Below, in pieces: positions 1 through 5,975 of a DNA stretch of 5,975 bases. Source of the DNA: Ilumatobacteraceae bacterium (lineage in GTDB: Bacteria; Actinomycetota; Acidimicrobiia; Acidimicrobiales; Ilumatobacteraceae). The number at the start of each line of letters is the position of its first letter. Position 1 is the stretch's first letter. Both the position numbers and the translations under genes were made by a program. The notes below the pieces were generated by a model. That model ran no database searches, was not told the DNA's origin, and saw nothing but the letters and a program-made list of their open reading frames with translations. The stretch lies in contig JAODBQ010000083.1 of NCBI GenBank assembly GCA_025464045.1, positions 1-5,975 on the forward strand, written 5' to 3'.

Positions 1-1809
1 GCCCACGGCGAGCCGCGCCCCGGCCCGGTCGGCGGCCCGGGCCCGGGTGCCGACGAGCTCGCCATCGACAAGCTCGCCATCGACCTCGACCTCGACAACG
101 ACCTCGACGCGGCGCGGGCCGCGTTCCGTGACGAGTTGCGCGGCTCGACCCCGTTCGCCGCGCTCGTGTTCAACGCCGCCCTCACGCACGCCGAGGCGGA
201 GGTGCTCGCCGTCGCCGCGTCGTGCGAGATCGATCGACGGCTGCGCCGGCTCGTCGCGAGTGGCCAGGGCCTGCGCGACGCCACGGAGCTCACCCTCGAC
301 GCGCTGGCGCGGATCTTCGAGGATCACGAGGTCGGACCCCGGGCCTTCGCGCCGGACGGCGCGCTGCGGCGCGCCGCGCTCGTCGACGTGGTGCCCGAGG
401 GTGCGTGGTCGGATCATCGGATCGTCGTGCAGCCGTCGGTCATCTGGGCGCTGCTCGGCGACACGAGCCGCGATCCGCAGCTGCCGGGCGACCTGCAGCA
501 CGTCGCCGCCGAGTCCGGTGGCGGCGAGGGCGTGGTAGTGGTGATCGGACCGGACCGCATCCGCCGGCGCCAGCAGGCGGCCACCCATGCCGCCGGTGAT
601 CGCTTCCTCGTCAGCGGCGACCTGCAGCACGACGCGACCTGGGCCGCGCTGGCCCGCGAGGCGACGATCACTGGTGCCGGCGTGATCGTCGAGATCGGCG
701 ACGAGCTGCCTGCCCACGGCAAGCGCTGGATCGAGCGGGCCGACCACCTCGCCTGGGCGATCACCTCGCGGACCGACGTCCCACTCGAGCAGCTGCCCAC
801 CCGCCCGTGGATCTCCGTCGAGGCCGGCGACGAGATGCCCACCGACGCCGAGTGGGCGGCACACCTCGGCGAGACGCCACGCACCCACCCGCTGACGATG
901 ACCCAGCTCGAGCAGGTCAGCAGGGCCATCGCGTCGTACGGAGGCGACATCGACGCGGCGGTGCGCCGGCTGGCGAGCGGTCGCCTGGAGCGTCTCGCGG
1001 TGCGGGTCCGCCCGAGGCATGCCTGGGACGACCTCGTGCTGTCCGCGGACCGCACCGCGCTCCTGCGTTCGATCGTCGATCGCTACCGCCACTCCGAGGT
1101 CGTCTACGGCGAGTGGGGCTTCGCGCCCGCCCCGTCGCGTGGGCTCGTGGCGCTGTTCTCCGGGCCATCGGGCACCGGCAAGACGCTCGCCACGGAGGTC
1201 CTCGCCGGCGAGCTCGGGCTCGACGTGTTCAAGGTCAACCTCGCCACCGTGGTGAGCAAGTACATCGGTGAGACCGAGAAGAACCTGGAGGAGATGTTCG
1301 ACGCCGCCTCGGCCGGCAACCTGCTGCTGTTCTTCGACGAGGCGGACTCGCTCGTGGGGAAGCGCTCCGAGGTGCGTGACGCCAGGGATCGCTACGCCAA
1401 CATCGAGGTGTCGTACCTGCTGCAACGGCTCGAGAACTACGACGGCGTGGTCATCATGGCGACGAACTTCGAGAAGAACATCGACGATGCGTTCCTGCGG
1501 CGCATCCACGTCCGCATCGCGTTCCAGATCCCCGCCGAGACCGAGCGCCTCGCGCTGTGGAAGCACAACCTGCCCGACGGCGCGCCGACCCACGACCTCG
1601 ACCTGCCCTGGATGGCCGCCAAGTTCGAGGTCGCGGGCGGCGCGATCCGCAACGCCACCGTGCAGGCGGCGTTCCTCGCGGCCGCGCTCGGTCAGCCGAT
1701 CCGGATGGAGCACCTCGTGACCGGCGTGGCCGGCGAGCTGCGCAAGATGGGCAGGCTCGTCAACCCCAGCGAGTTCGGCGAGTTCGCCGACATCGTCAAG
1801 GTCCTCTGA
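1..1809 (+). CDS. AAA+ ATPase, contractile-injection-system (Afp15/Pvc15) type, 5'-partial
   Basis: The frame is open from base 1, so the start lies outside the window; 602 residues are visible. A TTG at 136 could start the protein, but coding-like codons continue upstream of it, so I treat the gene as 5'-partial. Residues 5-37 are a Pro/Gly-rich then acidic linker. Residues about 39-150 form an N-terminal domain like the winged-helix region of this family. Residues about 180-260 look like a decayed AAA module, with GPDRIRRR (183-190) where a P-loop should be. The C-terminal module is intact: Walker A GPSGTGKT (388-395), pore loop KYIGE (420-424), Walker B LLLFFDEAD (441-449), sensor-1 Asn489, arginine finger R500/R501 and a GGAIRN sensor-2 motif (546-551). 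The DRYANIEVSYLLQR block before sensor 1 recalls ATPases of eCIS clusters, which probably remodel or help load the injection particle. That role is inferred from family resemblance; the AAA+ assignment is firm. It ends 18 bp from the convergent mutase. Confidence 0.88.
   Translation, partial: AHGEPRPGPVGGPGPGADELAIDKLAIDLDLDNDLDAARAAFRDELRGSTPFAALVFNAALTHAEAEVLAVAASCEIDRRLRRLVASGQGLRDATELTLDALARIFEDHEVGPRAFAPDGALRRAALVDVVPEGAWSDHRIVVQPSVIWALLGDTSRDPQLPGDLQHVAAESGGGEGVVVVIGPDRIRRRQQAATHAAGDRFLVSGDLQHDATWAALAREATITGAGVIVEIGDELPAHGKRWIERADHLAWAITSRTDVPLEQLPTRPWISVEAGDEMPTDAEWAAHLGETPRTHPLTMTQLEQVSRAIASYGGDIDAAVRRLASGRLERLAVRVRPRHAWDDLVLSADRTALLRSIVDRYRHSEVVYGEWGFAPAPSRGLVALFSGPSGTGKTLATEVLAGELGLDVFKVNLATVVSKYIGETEKNLEEMFDAASAGNLLLFFDEADSLVGKRSEVRDARDRYANIEVSYLLQRLENYDGVVIMATNFEKNIDDAFLRRIHVRIAFQIPAETERLALWKHNLPDGAPTHDLDLPWMAAKFEVAGGAIRNATVQAAFLAAALGQPIRMEHLVTGVAGELRKMGRLVNPSEFGEFADIVKVL
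49..108 (+). repeat. Short in-frame acidic repeats in the ATPase linker
   Basis: Two near-identical 15-bp units (55-69 and 70-84, differing at the first base) encode ELAID and KLAID. They are followed by 6-bp units encoding LD, LD, ND and LD (85-108). Just upstream, 13-48 is Pro/Gly-rich. All units are multiples of three and keep the frame, so the stretch reads as a flexible, slippage-prone interdomain linker. Confidence 0.7.
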
Positions 1810-1827
1810 CGCGCCCCGCCGGCGACG

Positions 1828-3417
1828 TCAGCCGAGCAGCGCGGTGAGCGCGTCCAGCGCCTGCTGAGGATCGGTGTCGATGCCCTCGGCGTAGAGCTTG
1901 ACCTTCGGCTCCGTGCCGCTCGGGCGGATCTGGACGCGCAACGCCGGCCCGAGCTGCAGGCGCAGCAGGCCGGCCTCGTCGAACCACTCCACCGAGGTGA
2001 CTGGCGAGCCGGCGAGCGTGCTCGGCGGATTCGCCTTCAGCGCCGCGACGAGTGCCTTCGCGTCGGCCGGCTCCATCCGCACCGAGCGCTCGGCCATGAG
2101 GTGGTGCCCGTACAAGGCCTCGATCGCGTCGAGCCGCTGCTGCAGGGTGATCCCCTCGGCGGCGCCCAGAGCCGCCACCTCGGTGAGCATCACCGCGGCG
2201 GTGATCCCGTCCTTGTCCAGGGGCCGCCCGCAGACGAGGTAGCCGAGCGCCTGCTCGTAGCCCAGCACGAGGCGCAGCTCGGGGTGCTGCAGTGCGGTGT
2301 GACCGATCCACTTGAACCCGGTGAACGTCTCCCGGTAGTGCACGCCGTGGGCGGCCGCCATCCGCCCGAGGAGGGAGGAGGACACCAACGTCGTGACGAC
2401 CAGGCGATCGTCGCCCGAGCTGTGGGCGAGGACGTGATCTGCCAACAGCCATCCGATCTCGTCGCCGTTCAACCGTCGCCAGGTGCCGTCCGGTTGCGGG
2501 ATGGCGGCGCCGAGCCTGTCGGCGTCGGGATCGTTGGCGATCGCCAGCGCGGCGTCGCTGCGGGCGGCGAGCTCGAGCAGGAGGTCCAACGCGCCGGGCT
2601 CCTCCGGGTTCGGGAACGACACCGTCGGGAACGCGCCGTTGGGCTCCTGCTGCGCGGGCACGACGTGCGGCGGCCACCAGCCGGCGCGGTCGAACGCGGC
2701 GAGCAACGTGCCGCCGCCGACCCCGTGCATCGCCGTGTACGCGACGGGGACGCTCGGCAGCCCGGGCACCAGCCGGACGGCCGGCACCGCGTCGAGGTAG
2801 GCGTCGATCAGGCGGCGGCCGACCTTGCTGATCAACGGATCGTTCTCGCCGGCCAGCGCCACGTCGCACGGGTCGACGGTGTCGATCGCGGCCGCGATCT
2901 CGCTGTCGGCAGGGGGCACGATCTGGGCGCCGGTGCCGAGGTACACCTTGTAGCCGTTGTCCGCCGGCGGGTTGTGCGAGGCGGTGACCATCACCCCGGC
3001 GACCGCGCCGACCTCGGCGATGCACCACGCCAGCACCGGCGTCGGCACGACCGTGCTGAACACCATCGCGCGCACGCCGCGGGCGGCACAGGCGCGCGCC
3101 GTGTCCATCGCGAACACGTCGCTCTTGCGCCGGGCGTCGTAGCCGATCAGCACGCCGCGCCGGGCGGCGTTCGGCTCGGTGCGCAGGAGGTGGTCGACGA
3201 GGCCGGCAGCGGCCTGCCGCACGACCAATCGGTTCATCCGCTGCGGGCCGGCACCGACGGCGGCGCGCAGGCCGGCCGTGCCGAACTGGAGGCGGCCGAC
3301 GAACCGCTCCACGAGCACCTGGGCCGGCCCGTCGAGCAGATCGCGCAGCTCCTCGCGCATGTCCTCGTCAGGTTCGGCAGCCAGCCAGCGCTCGGCGTTC
3401 GCCCGCACGTCGGTCAT
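1828..3417 (-). CDS. Alpha-D-phosphohexomutase, PGM2/PmmB-like (phosphomannomutase/phosphoglucomutase or phosphopentomutase)
   Basis: This is a complete 529-residue enzyme that moves a phosphate between the 1- and 6- (or 5-) positions of a sugar, through a phosphoserine, in the cytoplasm. All four signature loops are present: an N-terminal FGTAGLR motif (45-51), the catalytic TASHNP loop with Ser147 (145-150), the Mg-binding DPDADR loop (296-301), the sugar-binding GYEQALGY loop (386-393), and the phosphate-binding RPSGTEPK loop (498-505). The FGTAGLR...RMN opening and the GYE-type sugar loop place it with PGM2, B. subtilis PgcA and mycobacterial PmmB rather than with the GEMSGH-type AlgC/GlmM enzymes. 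The length is normal for that group. The start ATG has no Shine-Dalgarno sequence but a TACGCT hexamer 6 nt upstream, suggesting a leaderless mRNA. The substrate cannot be decided from sequence. The neighbouring adenosine-type kinase makes pentose-phosphate chemistry plausible. Confidence 0.93.
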   Translation of the reverse strand: MTDVRANAERWLAAEPDEDMREELRDLLDGPAQVLVERFVGRLQFGTAGLRAAVGAGPQRMNRLVVRQAAAGLVDHLLRTEPNAARRGVLIGYDARRKSDVFAMDTARACAARGVRAMVFSTVVPTPVLAWCIAEVGAVAGVMVTASHNPPADNGYKVYLGTGAQIVPPADSEIAAAIDTVDPCDVALAGENDPLISKVGRRLIDAYLDAVPAVRLVPGLPSVPVAYTAMHGVGGGTLLAAFDRAGWWPPHVVPAQQEPNGAFPTVSFPNPEEPGALDLLLELAARSDAALAIANDPDADRLGAAIPQPDGTWRRLNGDEIGWLLADHVLAHSSGDDRLVVTTLVSSSLLGRMAAAHGVHYRETFTGFKWIGHTALQHPELRLVLGYEQALGYLVCGRPLDKDGITAAVMLTEVAALGAAEGITLQQRLDAIEALYGHHLMAERSVRMEPADAKALVAALKANPPSTLAGSPVTSVEWFDEAGLLRLQLGPALRVQIRPSGTEPKVKLYAEGIDTDPQQALDALTALLG

Positions 3418-3423
3418 CGGTTC

Positions 3424-3429
3424 AGCGTA
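3424..3429 (-). promoter_or_regulatory. Putative -10 hexamer (TACGCT) of the mutase gene, leaderless layout
   Basis: TACGCT on the minus strand fits TAnnnT and is followed by exactly 6 nt (GAACCG) and then the ATG at 3417, which puts the expected transcription start at the A of the start codon. No clear -35 box and no Shine-Dalgarno sequence are visible. Confidence 0.5.
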
Positions 3430-3466
3430 GGCAGACGCATCGCCAGCCGCCTCAGCTCCACCCGTT

Positions 3467-3521
3467 CAGGCCAGCCCGCGCAGCACGATCAGGCCAGCCC
3501 GCGGAGCACGATCAGGCCAGC
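3467..3521. repeat. 23-bp tandem duplication of the kinase gene's 3' end
   Basis: Units 3467-3489 and 3490-3512 match at 22 of 23 bases. A third, partial copy (first 9 bases, 3513-3521) overlaps the kinase stop codon. Each copy carries, on the minus strand, the sequence CTGGCCTGA, so the gene's last codons and its TGA recur at 23-bp spacing in the gap before the mutase. No convincing terminator hairpin was found here. Confidence 0.8.
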
Positions 3522-4492
3522 AGGGTGCGCAGCTCGACGAGCGGCCGGGGACCGACGTGGGAGATCACCTCGGCGGCCGCGATCGCGCCGAGGTGCGCGC
3601 ATTCCGCGAGGTCGAGGGCCTTCGTGTACCCGAACAGGAAGCCGGCGGCGAACAGGTCGCCTGCGCCCGTGGTGTCGAGCACCTTCGTGACGGGCACCGC
3701 GGCCACCGCTTGGATCGTGTCGGCCGTGACGATCAGGCAGCCCGCGGCGCCGGTGGTGATCACCGCGAGCGCACAGTCGCCCTGCACGGCCACGATCGCC
3801 TCGTCCAACGACTCGACCTCGTACAACGAGCGGATCTCGTCGGCGTTGCCGAACAGGATGTCCACCTCGTCGGCCACGAGCGCGCGGAAGTCGTCGCGGT
3901 GGCGATCGACGCAGAACGAGTCGCTGAGGGTGAGCGAGACCTTGCGGCCGTGCTCGTGGGCGATGCGCGCCGCCCGGCGGAAGGCGGCCTTGGCCTCCGG
4001 ACGGTCGTACAGGTAGCCCTCCATGTAGAGCACGCTGCCGGCGGCGACGACGGACTCGTCGATGTCGCCGGTGTGCAGCAGCGAGGAGACACCGAGGTAG
4101 GTGTGCATCGTCCGTTCGGCGTCCGGCGTAACGACGATGATGCACCGACCGGTGGGCATGTCCGCGTCGGGCGATCCGGGCCGGAAGACCACCCCGACCG
4201 CGCGCAGGTCGTGGCCGAAGACCTGCCCGAGGTCGTCGTTGCTGACCTTGCCGATGTACGCGGCCCGACCCCCGAGCGAGGCGACGCCGCACATCGTGTT
4301 GGCGGCCGAGCCGCCGCTCATCTCGATCGCCCCGCCGAGCGCCTTGTACAACTCGAGCGCCCGATCGGTGTCGACCAGCGTCATCGAGCCCTTGACGAGA
4401 TCGTGGCGGGTGATGAACTCGTCCTCGGCGTGGGCGAGGACGTCGACGAGCGCATTACCGACACCGACGACGTCGTACACAGGTGCTGGCAC
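3512..4492 (-). CDS. PfkB-family carbohydrate/nucleoside kinase, adenosine-kinase type
   Basis: This is a complete 326-residue cytoplasmic kinase that most likely phosphorylates adenosine to AMP with ATP. The N-terminal segment YDVVGVGNALVDVL (6-19) and the KGSMTLVD stretch (34-41) are typical of bacterial adenosine-kinase-like PfkB proteins. The first glycine motif is GGSAAN (60-65), followed by an IGKVSNDDLG block (80-89). The C-terminal anion-hole motif is DTTGAGD (273-279), with Asp279 as the catalytic base. The frame stays open upstream to an ATG at 4633, but those 47 residues are low-complexity, fall in the divergent promoter region and overlap the aminopeptidase start. The GTG at 4492 begins just before the conserved domain and has a TATCGT hexamer 8 nt upstream, so I chose it; a GTG at 4480 is the alternative. 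Substrate specificity within PfkB (adenosine, ribose or other sugars) is not proved by these motifs. Confidence 0.9.
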   Translation of the reverse strand: MPAPVYDVVGVGNALVDVLAHAEDEFITRHDLVKGSMTLVDTDRALELYKALGGAIEMSGGSAANTMCGVASLGGRAAYIGKVSNDDLGQVFGHDLRAVGVVFRPGSPDADMPTGRCIIVVTPDAERTMHTYLGVSSLLHTGDIDESVVAAGSVLYMEGYLYDRPEAKAAFRRAARIAHEHGRKVSLTLSDSFCVDRHRDDFRALVADEVDILFGNADEIRSLYEVESLDEAIVAVQGDCALAVITTGAAGCLIVTADTIQAVAAVPVTKVLDTTGAGDLFAAGFLFGYTKALDLAECAHLGAIAAAEVISHVGPRPLVELRTLLA

Positions 4493-4500
4493 GAGCGCAG

Positions 4501-4506
4501 ACGATA
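4501..4506 (-). promoter_or_regulatory. Putative -10 hexamer (TATCGT) of the PfkB-type kinase gene
   Basis: TATCGT on the minus strand fits TAnnnT and is followed by 8 nt and then the GTG at 4492. The expected transcription start falls at or 1-2 nt before the start codon. There is no Shine-Dalgarno sequence and no clear -35 box. It supports the GTG at 4492 over the longer reading. Confidence 0.5.
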
Positions 4507-4516
4507 CCCGTCGAGG

Positions 4517-4536
4517 CCGTTCGGCAGCGCGAACGG
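4517..4536. promoter_or_regulatory. Perfect 7-bp inverted repeat, candidate operator
   Basis: The arms ccgttcg (4517-4523) and cgaacgg (4530-4536) are exact reverse complements around a 6-nt centre. The dyad sits between the two divergent -10 boxes. It overlaps the -35 position of the kinase promoter (about -23 to -42) and lies about 41-60 bp upstream of the aminopeptidase start. A regulator's dimer site is plausible; a chance dyad in GC-rich DNA cannot be excluded. Confidence 0.4.
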
Positions 4537-4564
4537 TCGGGCGCGAGGCTCGCAGGCCTGGCGT

Positions 4565-4570
4565 TACGCT
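4565..4570 (+). promoter_or_regulatory. Putative -10 hexamer (TACGCT) of the aminopeptidase gene
   Basis: TACGCT is followed by 7 nt (CGGCCGG) and then the GTG at 4578. It is the same hexamer as that in front of the mutase gene, with the spacing expected for a leaderless transcript. No -35 box is evident. Confidence 0.5.
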
Positions 4571-4577
4571 CGGCCGG

Positions 4578-5975
4578 GTGAGCTCGCCCGATCCCTCCTC
4601 CGGAAATCCGTACCGCCTGCCCCGCGCGGTCACGCCGTCGCGCTACACCCTGACGCTCCAACCCGATCTCGAGCACGCGACGTTCGTGGGCACCGTGGAC
4701 ATCGGCGTGGTGGTGAACGAGCCCGTCGAGGAGATCGTGCTCAACGCCATCGAGCTCGAGATCGCCAGCATCACGGTGGACGGCACCCCGGCGGCCTTCC
4801 GGCTCGACGAGGAGACCGAGCGGCTCGTGATCGAGGCCCCGCTCGGTGTCGGCACGTCGATGATCGCGATCGAGTTCACCGGCATCCTCAACGACAAGCT
4901 GCGCGGCTGGTACCGCAGCACCTACCGCGACGCTGACGGCGTCGAGCGGGTCATCGCCACGACGCAGATGCAGGCCACCGACTGCCGGCGCGCGTTCCCC
5001 TGCTTCGACGAGCCCGACTTCAAGGCGGTCTTCGACGTCACCCTCGTCATCGACCCGACGCTGCTCGCGGTCTCCAACGGGCCCGAGGTCGATCGGGTGG
5101 AACGCGACGACGGCCTCGTCGCAGTGCGCTTCAAGGAGACGATGCCGATGAGCACGTACCTCGTCGCGTTCGTCGTCGGGCCGCTGGAGGCCACCGAGCC
5201 GGTGCTCGTCGGCGGGCTGAACGGCGGGATGATCCCGCTGCGGATCGTGCACGTGCCTGGCAAGGCGCACCTGACCGCGTTCGGTCTGGAGGCCGGGGCC
5301 CACGCGCTGCGCTGGTACCAGCAGTACTACGGGATCGCCTATCCGACGGACAAGTGCGACATGCTCGCCCTGCCCGACTTCGCCGCCGGGGCGATGGAGA
5401 ACCTCGGGTGCATCACCTACCGTGAGAACCTGCTCCTCGCCGACCCGGCCACCGCCACGCAGATCGAGCTGCAGACCGTCGCCGACGTGATCACCCATGA
5501 GATGGCGCACATGTGGTTCGGCGACCTGGTGACGATGCGGTGGTGGAACGGGATCTGGCTGAACGAGGCGTTCGCGACGTTCATGGAGATCGCCTGCTGC
5601 GCCGCGTTCCGCCCGGACTGGGAGCGCTGGAACACGTTCAGCCTGGAGCGCAGCATGGCCTTCGAGGTCGATTCGCTGGCCAGCACCCGCTCCGTCGAGT
5701 TCCCCGTGGAAGCACCGCACGAATGCGACGGGATGTTCGACGTGCTCACCTACCAGAAGGGCGGATCACTGCTGCGCATGCTGCAGCAGTACCTCGGCGA
5801 GGAGGAGTTCCGCAGCGGTGTCAGCCACTACCTGACCAAGCACGAGTACGGCAACACCGAGACCAGCGACCTGTGGGACAGCATCGAGGAGGCCGTCGCC
5901 ACCGAGTACGGCAACGCCGCCCCGGTGCGCAAGCTGATGGACAGCTGGATCTGGCAGCCCGGCTACCCGCTGATC
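4578..5975 (+). CDS. pepN: M1-family zinc aminopeptidase (aminopeptidase N, PSA/ERAP-like), 3'-partial
   Basis: The gene starts at a GTG and runs off the right edge after 466 codons without a stop. M1 enzymes of this type are usually about 850 residues, so the N-terminal beta domain and the thermolysin-like catalytic domain are present and most of the C-terminal helical domain is missing. It removes N-terminal amino acids from peptides. Visible motifs are GAMEN (271-275), the zinc site HEMAH (307-311) with the third ligand Glu330 exactly 18 residues on, and Tyr392 in TYQKGG as the transition-state tyrosine. The TDCRRAFPCFDEP block and the RLPRAVTPSRYTLTLQPD opening resemble puromycin-sensitive/ERAP-type enzymes more than E. 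coli PepN. No signal peptide is seen, so it is probably cytoplasmic. A TACGCT box 7 nt before the GTG and the absence of a Shine-Dalgarno sequence support this start. Gln132 stands where E. coli PepN has Glu121. Confidence 0.93.
   Translation, partial: MSSPDPSSGNPYRLPRAVTPSRYTLTLQPDLEHATFVGTVDIGVVVNEPVEEIVLNAIELEIASITVDGTPAAFRLDEETERLVIEAPLGVGTSMIAIEFTGILNDKLRGWYRSTYRDADGVERVIATTQMQATDCRRAFPCFDEPDFKAVFDVTLVIDPTLLAVSNGPEVDRVERDDGLVAVRFKETMPMSTYLVAFVVGPLEATEPVLVGGLNGGMIPLRIVHVPGKAHLTAFGLEAGAHALRWYQQYYGIAYPTDKCDMLALPDFAAGAMENLGCITYRENLLLADPATATQIELQTVADVITHEMAHMWFGDLVTMRWWNGIWLNEAFATFMEIACCAAFRPDWERWNTFSLERSMAFEVDSLASTRSVEFPVEAPHECDGMFDVLTYQKGGSLLRMLQQYLGEEEFRSGVSHYLTKHEYGNTETSDLWDSIEEAVATEYGNAAPVRKLMDSWIWQPGYPLI

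Noticed and set aside
1810..1827. A possible shared terminator between the convergent ATPase and mutase genes
   Set aside because: The 18-bp gap and its flanks show only 3-4 bp stems and no T run on either strand, so there is not enough to call a terminator.
2101..3690. A 529-codon open frame on the plus strand, antisense to the mutase
   Set aside because: It is a mirror frame of GC-rich coding DNA. The minus-strand frame holds every mutase signature motif, and the antisense product is low-complexity (rich in Arg, Gly, His and Val) with no recognisable domain. The equal length to the mutase is coincidence, because the two ranges are offset.
3489..4292. An alternative minus-strand frame that ends inside the 23-bp repeats and could suggest a frameshifted kinase
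   Set aside because: The kinase frame is continuous with all motifs in one frame, including DTTGAGD close to its own stop. The alternative frame is a compositionally biased shadow.
4493..4633. A 47-residue N-terminal extension of the PfkB-type kinase from an ATG at 4633
   Set aside because: The extension is Arg/Pro-rich, overlaps the aminopeptidase start and both promoters, and precedes the conserved domain. The GTG at 4492 has a well-placed -10 box.
3557..4936. A 459-codon plus-strand frame across the kinase and the divergent promoter region
   Set aside because: It overlaps two well-supported genes and a promoter region, and its product is compositionally biased with no family features.
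4455..5720. A 421-codon open frame on the minus strand, antisense to the aminopeptidase
   Set aside because: The plus strand encodes the complete M1 catalytic motifs here. The antisense translation has no domain and starts inside the conserved peptidase region.

Overview
The window is high-GC DNA whose codons end almost always in G or C. Gene content and promoter style suggest an actinobacterium. An Acidimicrobiia/Ilumatobacter-like source is a guess from the mix of genes and cannot be proved from 6 kb.

Layout: (1) 1-1809, plus strand: the 3' part of an AAA+ ATPase with a Pro/Gly-rich and acidic linker, an N-terminal domain, a degenerate first AAA module and an intact C-terminal AAA module. 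It resembles the ATPases found with extracellular contractile injection systems (Afp15/Pvc15-like). If that is right, the rest of the system lies to the left, outside the window. (2) 1828-3417, minus: a complete PGM2/PmmB-like alpha-D-phosphohexomutase, meeting the ATPase tail to tail across 18 bp. (3) 3512-4492, minus: a complete PfkB-family kinase of the adenosine-kinase type. Its 3' end was copied as a 23-bp tandem repeat into the 94-bp gap before the mutase. (4) 4578 to the right edge, plus: the first 466 residues of a PSA/ERAP-like M1 zinc aminopeptidase, divergent from the kinase across an 85-bp promoter region that contains a perfect 7-bp dyad.

The most coherent new pattern is in the starts. 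All three genes whose start is visible have a TAnnnT -10 hexamer only 6-8 nt before the ATG/GTG and no Shine-Dalgarno sequence, which is the layout of leaderless mRNAs. This also fixes the kinase start at a GTG rather than at an upstream ATG.

The mutase and kinase could work together in nucleoside salvage (pentose-phosphate isomerisation and adenosine phosphorylation). The aminopeptidase is a peptide-turnover enzyme. The ATPase appears to be the edge of a separate, possibly accessory, system. No RNA gene, CRISPR array or insertion sequence was seen, and there is no gene-free stretch longer than about 100 bp.
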